This document shows, piece by piece, positions 1 through 5,278 of a DNA stretch of 8,540 nt. Under the pieces are notes generated by a model. That model ran no database searches, had not been told where the DNA came from, and worked only from the letters and a program-made list of their open reading frames with translations. Origin of the DNA: Chloroflexota bacterium (GTDB lineage Bacteria; Chloroflexota; Limnocylindria; Limnocylindrales; CSP1-4); the NCBI GenBank assembly GCA_021777365.1, contig JAJYDP010000181.1, positions 1-8,540 of the forward strand. Direction: 5' to 3'. The stretch's first letter is position 1, and each line of letters begins with the position of its first letter. Made by a program: the position numbers and the translations under genes.

Positions 1-28
1 GCAGGCGATCGAGACACAATCCGGACGT

Positions 29-1615
29 TCACCCGTAAAGGGTCGGCCCTACTCCTCTCGCCCCGACCAAACTCAGCTCATCGGGACCGATCTCCAGAAT
101 GGCGGGCACTGCCTCGCTCAGGCCCCGATTGACCGCCGCAGGCGTCCATGCGTACTCGATGCTCTGGAAACCCTTGGCATCGAACGCTGCGAACAGAGTT
201 CCGGCGAGCTGTTGGCGAGCGTCGTCGTCCGCCTCGGCCCACAGGCGGGGCAGGTCCGCCAGGAACTCGCGGATCTCCGCCTCGGTCAGCGTATCCGGGT
301 TGGCCGGCCGGCTGGCCAGGGCCTCGGCTGCATCGAGCTGCGCCATTCTGGCCTGCCATCGGATGACGTTCCGATCGCGTTGCAGGTCGCGGGTGGCCTC
401 GTCACGGTCCCGCGCGATCCTCGCGAGCTCCGCGTGGTCGATGAGCATCTCGCCGTCGGCGTGGCGCGCGAGCACCGCGGCAATCGTCGGCTCGTCGAAG
501 GCGCCGGCACGAGCCAGGAGTAGCCCGGCGAGCCCCTCATACCACCGCTGCGGGTAGCTGTGGCCGTCAAAGGTCGAGTGGCGGCCACGGACGCTGACGG
601 CGATCTCGGGTTTGGCCGTCCGGAAACCCTCGCAGACCGGCGTGGGATGTCGATACCGTCCTGTGTCGCCATACAGGTAACGGCCGCATGACGCGCAACG
701 GACTTTCAGGGCGTACTTGCGGCGAACAACTCTCCCCGGTGTCCGCGTCCTGCGCCGGCTCCGCTGCTTCTGCACCGCGTCCCACACGCGTTGGTCAATC
801 ACGGCACCCAGCCGGCTATCGGTGCCGTCTTGGAGCTTGCCGAGGTACAGGCGGTTGGTGAGGATGCCCCGTACGACGTGAACGGTGAGCCCGGTGCTCG
901 AAGCGACCTCCCGGTCCGTCATGCCGCCCGCCGCCAAATCGAACACCCGATTGACGACTATGAGACCGGATTCGTCCACCTCGAGAAGGAAGTCCTCTCC
1001 AACTCGCCTGAACCCTGGAGGTGCCAACCCTCCCGGGTCGCGGTGGTCGGCGCGCTTGCTCGCGTATCCAGATCGAACGTTCTTGGAGTGGTCCCGGGAG
1101 TAGATTTCGGCGGCCTCCATCTTGTCGATGAACCGCTCGAAATCGACCTCGTTCGATGACAGGATGCGATCGTTGCATATCCAGATCACGACACCGTGGC
1201 TCTGGAAGTAGTGCCGGTAGTGGAGGGCGAGGCGAGTATCCCGAATGAAGCGCGAGGAGTAACCGACGAGCAAGACATCGAACAGTCCGGCCGCAGCGGC
1301 GGCGAGCATCGCCCTGAACTCCGGAGTTCGAGTGGCCGGTGGGTCCTCCATGGAGTCTCGACCGGACCAACCCGACTTCGCGACGAGCCATTCGAGGTGG
1401 GTATCGATGAGTCGGAACTCATCGATGGCCGCATCCTGCATCCGGTGCTGCGCTGCGGGTCCCTGCTTGTCGAGCTGACCTCTCGACGATTCCCGGCGCC
1501 ACCGGGCGCAGCGAAGACCGCGCAGGTCGTCGGGCACTCGGGGCAGGACGTGCGTCGGCCCCGGCCTCAGCAGGACGGCGTATCCCGGCACGCGGGGCGT
1601 AGCTTCGATTGTCAT
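29..1615 (-). CDS. Large serine recombinase (integrase/excisionase type)
   Basis: 528 residues, within the usual range for large serine recombinases. These enzymes cut both strands at att sites through a 5'-phosphoserine link. The resolvase-like catalytic domain spans about residues 34-185: RESS at 41-44 supplies the conserved Arg and the probable nucleophile Ser43; GPAAQ follows; FDVLLVGYSSRFIRD (112-126) carries Arg122 and Arg125, matching the family's second Arg pair. The recombinase domain covers about 195-290, with PPGFRR (199-204) and VVRGILTNRLYLGK (247-260). A zinc ribbon follows with C307, C310 and C328; the fourth ligand is not an obvious Cys, perhaps His323. A helical, probably coiled-coil tail runs from about 390 to 475. 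About 30 residues precede the catalytic domain, longer than usual, but the ATG is backed by GAGGAG five bases upstream. That ATG overlaps the preceding stop (ATGA), so it is last in a translationally coupled run. Very likely an active integrase; its targets are unknown. Confidence 0.93.
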   Translation of the reverse strand: MTIEATPRVPGYAVLLRPGPTHVLPRVPDDLRGLRCARWRRESSRGQLDKQGPAAQHRMQDAAIDEFRLIDTHLEWLVAKSGWSGRDSMEDPPATRTPEFRAMLAAAAAGLFDVLLVGYSSRFIRDTRLALHYRHYFQSHGVVIWICNDRILSSNEVDFERFIDKMEAAEIYSRDHSKNVRSGYASKRADHRDPGGLAPPGFRRVGEDFLLEVDESGLIVVNRVFDLAAGGMTDREVASSTGLTVHVVRGILTNRLYLGKLQDGTDSRLGAVIDQRVWDAVQKQRSRRRTRTPGRVVRRKYALKVRCASCGRYLYGDTGRYRHPTPVCEGFRTAKPEIAVSVRGRHSTFDGHSYPQRWYEGLAGLLLARAGAFDEPTIAAVLARHADGEMLIDHAELARIARDRDEATRDLQRDRNVIRWQARMAQLDAAEALASRPANPDTLTEAEIREFLADLPRLWAEADDDARQQLAGTLFAAFDAKGFQSIEYAWTPAAVNRGLSEAVPAILEIGPDELSLVGARGVGPTLYG

Positions 1616-1917
1616 GCGATCTCCTCGTCGGTCGCGCTGTCCGCGTCACCCTCGACGGCGGCATTCGCGTCAATCCGTTGGATGCCCAGGCGCCGTTCTT
1701 CGGCACGCCGTCGCTCGATGGATCGGATGGCCACCACAAGCGCGACCACGATCGGATCCCCGACGAGGTACACGCTCGCACCAGTCGACTGGTTCGTCTC
1801 GGTGCAGTTGTGCTGCGGTTCGATCCCGGCGGTCATGCGGCGTGCACGTGCTGCTGTCATCTGCATCCCGGACATCGGGAAGCTGATGCACTCTGTGCAG
1901 GACCGTCCCGCTGTCAA
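1612..1917 (-). CDS. Small Cys-containing protein of unknown function
   Basis: 101 residues, not recognised. Its stop overlaps the recombinase start by four bases (ATGA), a strong sign that it is a real, coupled gene. The N-terminus has C7-x2-C10 and, later, H36-x-C38, which could make one small zinc site (inference). Residues about 47-64 (ASVYLVGDPIVVALVVAI) form a hydrophobic stretch, followed by a basic helical segment (RSIERRRAEERR) and an acidic tail. The hydrophobic stretch contains an Asp-Pro and is marginal as a membrane span. The start used is TTG at 1917 with no good Shine-Dalgarno sequence. An in-frame stop 54 bases upstream prevents a much longer form, and ATG codons at residues 15, 18, 20 and 28 are alternatives that would remove the first two Cys. 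A regulatory or directionality role for the recombinase is possible from position only. Confidence 0.6.
   Translation of the reverse strand: MTAGRSCTECISFPMSGMQMTAARARRMTAGIEPQHNCTETNQSTGASVYLVGDPIVVALVVAIRSIERRRAEERRLGIQRIDANAAVEGDADSATDEEIA
1621..1626 (-). promoter_or_regulatory. Ribosome binding site of the recombinase gene
   Basis: GAGGAG on the minus strand lies five bases before the ATG at 1615. It sits inside the 3' end of the upstream gene and decides the start of the recombinase. Confidence 0.75.
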
Positions 1918-1971
1918 GGGCGCCTGGAGGCGAGATCCGTGGCCTGGAAAGGCGGCGGCGATGACACCGGA

Positions 1972-2433
1972 TCAACATCGGCCGTGCTGCTCCGCCCACA
2001 ACATGAACACGGTGCCGCCCACGAGCACGCTGACCGTCAGTGGCAAGTCCCCGGTTGCCATTGACGCGAAGATCCCGCCGATCAGGGCTCCGAAGATCGC
2101 GCGGAGCGTACGCCAAGACGGACGCGGGAGAGACAGCGGGTCCGGCGCAACGACCCGGCGCGGCGGCCGTTCGGCAGGGTCAGCTCTCGCCTCACTGATT
2201 CGTCGGGCGTTTCGTCCCCGAAGCTCGGCGTAGGCGACGTTGAGGCGAGCCGTCGCGCGAGTCCTGTGGACTCGGTCCGCCTCCGAGGTTGCGTGATCCG
2301 GATGGCACTCTCGGATCCGTTTCCGATAGGCGGCGTGCACCTCGGTCTGCGACGCACCCGTGCGGAGTCCCAGTTGCGCATACAGACCGTCCAGCGATCG
2401 TCCGCGATCTTCCGCGACCGTCGTCACGGGCAC
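1972..2433 (-). CDS. J-domain (DnaJ-like) protein with two C-terminal membrane spans
   Basis: 153 residues. The J-domain occupies about residues 15-72: LYAQLGL opens helix I, TEVHAAYRKRIRECHPD gives helix II and the diagnostic HPD loop at 44-46, and ATARLNVAYAEL (60-71) is helix III. J-domains bind DnaK/Hsp70 and stimulate its ATPase. No G/F-rich linker, Cys-rich zinc centre or DnaJ substrate domain follows; instead there is a short basic linker and two hydrophobic segments, about 109-126 (LRAIFGALIGGIFASMA) and 129-147 (LPLTVSVLVGGTVFMLW). I predict a membrane-anchored co-chaperone with the J-domain in the cytoplasm. It starts at GTG with only a weak ribosome binding site, 40 bases after the 77-residue gene. 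Its place in the same run as the replicative helicase suggests recruitment of host DnaK to element replication or partition, but this is inference. Confidence 0.85.
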   Translation of the reverse strand: MPVTTVAEDRGRSLDGLYAQLGLRTGASQTEVHAAYRKRIRECHPDHATSEADRVHRTRATARLNVAYAELRGRNARRISEARADPAERPPRRVVAPDPLSLPRPSWRTLRAIFGALIGGIFASMATGDLPLTVSVLVGGTVFMLWAEQHGRC

Positions 2434-2473
2434 GCGACCCGACCGGTGGGGCCGGTGCCGGCGTACCCGCGCC

Positions 2474-2707
2474 TCACTGGACGGGCTCCGCTCTCCCGCT
2501 CGCAGCGTCCCAGGCTGCCGTCGCTCGGGGCACCGGCCAGCGCGGGTCGATCGAGATCGGAATGCGCACCACGGCCCCGACCAGTCCGTAGCGGTGCGCC
2601 GCCAACAGCGCGACCAGGATCGCGTCGGGGAGGGCAGCGTAGGCGGGGCCCGCCCAGCACACCCTGCCGGTCCCGTCCTTCGCGACCGGCTGATACAGCT
2701 CGTGCAC
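2474..2707 (-). CDS. Small protein of unknown function (77 residues)
   Basis: Not recognised. It starts with GTG three bases after the TGA of the upstream 60-residue gene, with GAGGT about ten bases before it, so tight coupling supports a real gene. Its sequence is protein-like rather than a shadow, with mixed composition and a central hydrophobic helix (PDAILVALLAAHRYGLVGAVV, about residues 27-47, with His and Arg inside, so more likely buried or amphipathic than membrane spanning). It ends in a Pro/Ala/Arg-rich tail. A single Cys is present. There is no motif to give a function. It lies between the small membrane protein and the J-domain protein genes. Confidence 0.6.
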   Translation of the reverse strand: MHELYQPVAKDGTGRVCWAGPAYAALPDAILVALLAAHRYGLVGAVVRIPISIDPRWPVPRATAAWDAASGRAEPVQ

Positions 2708-2710
2708 GGC

Positions 2711-2893
2711 TCACCGGACCTCGCGTTTGACGAGCCTGCCCGCCTGATCGAGCGTGTCGACGATCGTGAGGCTGTTGCCGTCCTGGTCGGCGATGACCCA
2801 GTACCGCTGCGTGGCGCGGTGCTCGTGCCGGGGAAGCAGACCCCACACCCACGCCATGATCACGAGCCCCACGAGCATCCCGAGTGCCGCCAT
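2711..2893 (-). CDS. Small single-span membrane protein (60 residues)
   Basis: The ATG at 2893 is preceded by a near-perfect GGAGGT with a five-base gap, the strongest ribosome binding site in the window, which fixes this start. Residues 3-20 (ALGMLVGLVIMAWVWGLL) are one strongly hydrophobic segment followed by PRHEHRATQR, giving by the positive-inside rule an outside N-terminus and cytoplasmic tail. The tail, about residues 31-60, reads like a compact beta unit (RYWVIADQDGNSLTIVDTL) and ends in basic residues. The function is not recognised. The frame stays open upstream of the ATG into the helicase gene, but the ribosome binding site argues against a longer protein. Its stop is three bases before the next gene's GTG, so the two are probably translated together. 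Confidence 0.72.
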   Translation of the reverse strand: MAALGMLVGLVIMAWVWGLLPRHEHRATQRYWVIADQDGNSLTIVDTLDQAGRLVKREVR

Positions 2894-2898
2894 GGCGC

Positions 2899-2904
2899 AC
2901 CTCC
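2899..2904 (-). promoter_or_regulatory. Ribosome binding site of the 60-residue membrane protein gene
   Basis: GGAGGT on the minus strand, five bases before the ATG at 2893. It establishes a gene too short to be obvious from ORF length. Confidence 0.8.
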
Positions 2905-2930
2905 GTTCGCGTCGACGCTTGCGTACCCAC

Positions 2931-2942
2931 GACGCGCGCGTC
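2931..2942. repeat. Perfect 12-bp palindrome in the helicase/membrane-protein gap
   Basis: GACGCGCGCGTC is its own reverse complement. It sits in the 136-base gap between the helicase stop (3030) and the next start (2893). Two smaller dyads lie in the same gap: CGTAC-GA-GTACG at 2950-2961 and GCCAGCTGGC at 2988-2997. The group could be a hairpin that attenuates transcription or a binding site, or could be chance in GC-rich DNA. Confidence 0.35.
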
Positions 2943-3029
2943 AATAGGACGTACGAGTACGCGCGCAGGCCGACCGGCAGGATGCGCGCCAGCTGGCTGG
3001 CACCCAGCTCGTTCGGCAGGGGAACGCGG

Positions 3030-4037
3030 CTACGCGGGGCGGAACCGAGGGGCGTTGCCCGGCCCCACGCGCACGAGGTTGCCGGAGGAGACGGCGGCCA
3101 GCAACGCGCGGCGGGCCGTCTCGTCGCTGCAATCGAGCGCCGCAGCCAGGGCCCGCGTGGTGAGCCCGCTGTCCGGGGTGGCGTCGATGGCCGCCGCCGC
3201 GAGCGCCTGCAGCTCCGTCGCGCCGATGCCCCCGGGCAGTCGGGTCTCGCCCGACCCCGCCGCTGTCGGGGCGGAGACGACGTCGAACGACCCAGCGTCG
3301 CCGTCGAAGGCGAACTCGATGACGCCGCCCTCCGCGTCGCGCACGTCACAGGCGATGCGTCCGCGGGTGCCACGGCGGGTGAGGATGAGGTTGGCATCGG
3401 TGGAGGAGGTGACGACGCCCGAGCCGCGCGCCGCGACACTCGCCGAGGCGGTGCCCTCGGCATGCTTGGCGGTGTGGTGGATCAACAGCACCGCGGTCCG
3501 GCACGCCTCGATGATGTCCTGGATGCCCGACATCACCGGTTGCATCTGCCAGCTCTTGTCTTCCTGCGCGCCGTGCAGCCGGATGAGTGGGTCGAGCACC
3601 ACCAGCACGGGGTGGATGCGCTCGATCTGCGCGTAGAGCAGCTGGAGCGACGCTGCGTCATCGAGGCGGACCTTCTGGCGGACGATCAGGTGCACCTCGG
3701 CGGTCGGCCCACGGCGGGCGCAGATACGGCGATACCGCTCGGCGGTGCCGGCGCGTACGCCTTCTTCCAGCACGTAGACCACCGGGCCGGGCGCGGCGGC
3801 CCGGCCCAGGAACGGCTGCCCGAGCGCGATCGCCACGGAGAGATCCTGGGCGAGGTAGGTCTTCCACGACTTGGGCGCACCCGCCAGCACCGCCAGTCCC
3901 TCGCGCGGAATCAGGTCCTCGACGAGCCAGCGGACGGGGTCGTGGATGGTCGCGAGGAAGGTATCGAGGTCGACGCAGTAGGGGATGGGTTCTTCGGGCA
4001 CGACAGGACGTCTCCACCGCCCCTGCGCCGACGTCAT
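3030..4037 (-). CDS. RepA-like RecA-fold replicative helicase/ATPase
   Basis: 335 residues. It has the architecture of the RepA/AAA_25-type ATPases found on plasmids, phages and integrative elements, hexameric relatives of DnaB-class helicases that unwind DNA at the origin (family knowledge). Visible motifs: Walker A GAPKSWKT at 53-60 (the PKSWKT variant is common in this group); VVYVLEEG at 86-93, typical of the family's second strand; Walker B LVVLDPL at 145-151; the LLIHHTAK sensor at 184-191; and ARGSG at 203-207, the conserved turn before the last core strands. After about residue 270 a winged-helix-like domain follows (LTTRALAAALDCSDETARRA, 292-311), probably for DNA or partner binding. 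The start is ATG at 4037 with no clear Shine-Dalgarno sequence; a promoter 48-76 bases upstream gives a short leader. No separate initiator or primase gene was found in the window. Confidence 0.85.
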   Translation of the reverse strand: MTSAQGRWRRPVVPEEPIPYCVDLDTFLATIHDPVRWLVEDLIPREGLAVLAGAPKSWKTYLAQDLSVAIALGQPFLGRAAAPGPVVYVLEEGVRAGTAERYRRICARRGPTAEVHLIVRQKVRLDDAASLQLLYAQIERIHPVLVVLDPLIRLHGAQEDKSWQMQPVMSGIQDIIEACRTAVLLIHHTAKHAEGTASASVAARGSGVVTSSTDANLILTRRGTRGRIACDVRDAEGGVIEFAFDGDAGSFDVVSAPTAAGSGETRLPGGIGATELQALAAAAIDATPDSGLTTRALAAALDCSDETARRALLAAVSSGNLVRVGPGNAPRFRPA

Positions 4038-4084
4038 CGTAACCGCGGCGATCAGACCGGAGGCGGTTGCCGCCCTGACGCTAG

Positions 4085-4113
4085 GTTATGGGAAGAAATG
4101 CCGACCTCGTCAA
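4085..4113 (-). promoter_or_regulatory. Sigma70-type promoter for the helicase-recombinase gene run
   Basis: On the minus strand TTGACG (4108-4113) and CATAAC (4085-4090) are separated by exactly 17 bases. They match the consensus at five and four of six positions. Transcription would begin near 4078, giving a leader of about 40 bases before the helicase ATG. Inside that leader GGCGG-TTG-CCGCC (4062-4074) can form a small hairpin or be an operator. This promoter splits the leftward genes into two possible transcription units. Confidence 0.6.
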
Positions 4114-4272
4114 GCCCCGCCGCCGGCCTCCGCTCGTAGTTGGGAGGCGATCCGTGTCGATGCACCTCGAGGGCGAGTGGTCGACCCACAGAACACCACG
4201 GGGACATGCCGGCGAGCGCAACCGTCGCGCGGGAGCCTGGAGGCTGGCCCATGTCCGCCCGTTGGGTCGCCG

Positions 4273-4578
4273 TCAGCGCCCGGGTCCGGGCGGCCGATCG
4301 CGGGGGGTTCCGCCACCGGCTCCGGTCCCCTGTCGCGGCGCGTAGAGCCGTGACAGCAGATCGTCGCGATCGGCGGCAGACAGGCGCGCAGAGTCGGCGA
4401 GGATCGCGTCGGTCAGCTTGCGCCGCGTCTCGAGGGCCGCCGCCCGCTGCGTCGCGGCCCGCTCCTGGTCCGCCGCCGCGCGGCGGTTCTGCGCCGCGGT
4501 CCCCGATTCGCCCGACGAGAGGATCCAGAGCAGACGGAACAGGCCGACCAAGACGAGCAACGGGACCATGCCGTTCAT
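4273..4578 (-). CDS. Small membrane protein with a cytoplasmic helical tail (101 residues)
   Basis: The ATG at 4578 overlaps the TGA of the upstream zinc-ribbon gene (ATGA), which fixes both genes as real and coupled. Residues 4-21 (MVPLLVLVGLFRLLWILS) form one hydrophobic segment. Residues about 28-75 are long, charged and helical (NRRAAADQERAATQRAAALE and onward), suggesting a coiled coil, and the last 20 residues are Gly/Pro-rich and disordered. An ATG four codons further upstream is possible but has no better ribosome binding site. The fold, a short anchor and then a coiled coil, is seen in many unrelated small element-encoded proteins, so no function is assigned. A 235-base gap with the helicase promoter follows; apart from that promoter, the leader dyad and one copy of GCCTGGAGGC (4235-4244), I see nothing in it. 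Confidence 0.7.
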   Translation of the reverse strand: MNGMVPLLVLVGLFRLLWILSSGESGTAAQNRRAAADQERAATQRAAALETRRKLTDAILADSARLSAADRDDLLSRLYAPRQGTGAGGGTPRDRPPGPGR

Positions 4579-4994
4579 CGTCGCCCCCATCCCCTGGGAC
4601 GCGCACTCGTACCCGCCCCAGCCACCGCGTCGCCTCTGGGACCCGGCGTCAAGGGCCGTCGGGGGAAGCGGATGGTGATGCTCGACGGACCGGCGCCGCT
4701 GCGGACATCCACGAGCGCGAGCCCGAGAGGGCGGTCCTCGGGCGGCACATACAGCCGCACTGGATCGGGCACCTGCAGTCCGAACCGCGCCCGGGCGAGG
4801 GCCGCCACGTCCCGCTCGACTTCCGCTTGGTCCATCGCCCGACCCGGGGCGGCGATCTGACCCTCCCAGATCCACAGGCCGCACTCATTACATTCGAGAT
4901 CGTCGCCCACCGGATCGGGCATCCAACTGACCATGCCGGTCCAGCTCGGACACCCGCAGGCGGGGCACGCGATCGGCCAGGCCACGTACCTCAT
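4575..4994 (-). CDS. Zinc-ribbon protein of unknown function
   Basis: 139 residues from the ATG at 4994, chosen because GGAGG lies five bases before it; an ATG four codons upstream (5006) has no such site. The N-terminus has C10-x2-C13 and C35-x2-C38 (CPACG ... CNECG), a classic four-Cys zinc ribbon. The rest, with YVPPEDRPLGLALVDVR (about 82-98) and SSITIRFP (104-111), looks like a small beta-rich region, then a basic, Gly/Pro-rich tail. Zinc ribbons of this sort bind DNA, RNA or protein partners; as the first gene after the controlled promoter at 5042-5070 it could be an early regulator, but no recognised DNA-binding helix is visible. It is coupled by ATGA to the following membrane protein gene. 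Confidence 0.72.
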   Translation of the reverse strand: MRYVAWPIACPACGCPSWTGMVSWMPDPVGDDLECNECGLWIWEGQIAAPGRAMDQAEVERDVAALARARFGLQVPDPVRLYVPPEDRPLGLALVDVRSGAGPSSITIRFPRRPLTPGPRGDAVAGAGTSARPRGWGRR

Positions 4995-4999
4995 ATCAG

Positions 5000-5004
5000 C
5001 CTCC
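5000..5004 (-). promoter_or_regulatory. Ribosome binding site of the zinc-ribbon gene
   Basis: GGAGG on the minus strand, five bases before the ATG at 4994. It favours this start over the ATG at 5006, with which it partly overlaps. Confidence 0.6.
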
Positions 5005-5041
5005 ATCCAGTGCCGGCAGCTCGGGGCGCGCCGGATGCAGG

Positions 5042-5070
5042 GGTATCGGTCGAGTCGTCGACCCTGTCAA
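5042..5070 (-). promoter_or_regulatory. Promoter with an embedded perfect dyad (candidate operator)
   Basis: On the minus strand a perfect -35 box TTGACA (5065-5070) is followed after 17 bases by GATACC (5042-5047), a -10 box with only the central ATA matching. The spacer is almost filled by the perfect inverted repeat GGTCGA-GTCG-TCGACC (5048-5063). A second dyad, CGCAC-GTCC-GTGCG (5077-5090), lies seven bases upstream of the -35 box. A dimeric regulator bound in the spacer would block or remodel the promoter. It drives the zinc-ribbon gene, with a leader of about 40 bases. Confidence 0.55.
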
Positions 5071-5131
5071 AGAAACCGCACGTCCGTGCGTGACTGGCTT
5101 GTGTGATCTCGCTGGCCAGCACGGTCGCGAA

Positions 5132-5177
5132 TCCACACCACACCACGGACCCCTGGGGGAGGGAGGCGTGGTGTGGA
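5132..5177. repeat. Long inverted repeat with tandem CCACA units between divergent genes
   Basis: Two overlapping registers of a 10-bp inverted repeat are present: TCCACACCAC (5132-5141) with GTGGTGTGGA (5168-5177), and CCACACCACG (5138-5147) with CGTGGTGTGG (5167-5176). The left arm is CCACA-CCACA-CCACG in tandem. The loop itself contains CCCCTGGGG. It could be a hairpin terminator between divergent promoters, a regulator site, or iteron-like units of an origin. A TTGACG (5214-5219) downstream could be the -35 box of the rightward gene, but no convincing -10 follows at the right distance. Confidence 0.55.
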
Positions 5178-5278
5178 CTTGCGGAGCCGACGCGCGCGCG
5201 CGGCGCCAGCCCCTTGACGGCGTCACGACTCCGACAACACTCCCGTCGCGGAGTTGGGGTTGTTGAACTGGGGCTGAG

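Noticed and set aside
1817..1827. GGTTCGATCCC resembling a tRNA T-loop
   Set aside because: The flanking bases do not form a five-pair T stem, no anticodon arm or acceptor stem fits, and the site lies inside a coding region.
1196..2233. 345-codon open frame on the plus strand
   Set aside because: It runs antisense across the recombinase 5' end, the Cys-containing gene and the J-domain gene; composition is Arg/Ser-rich and shows no motif.
2754..4139. 461-codon open frame on the plus strand
   Set aside because: It is antisense to the helicase gene, whose Walker motifs are unmistakable; the plus-strand product is an Arg/Gly/Asp-rich shadow.
4052..4606. 184-codon minus-strand frame running through the gap before the helicase
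   Set aside because: It overlaps the coupled 101-residue membrane protein in another frame, has no ribosome binding site, and its last part crosses the helicase promoter.
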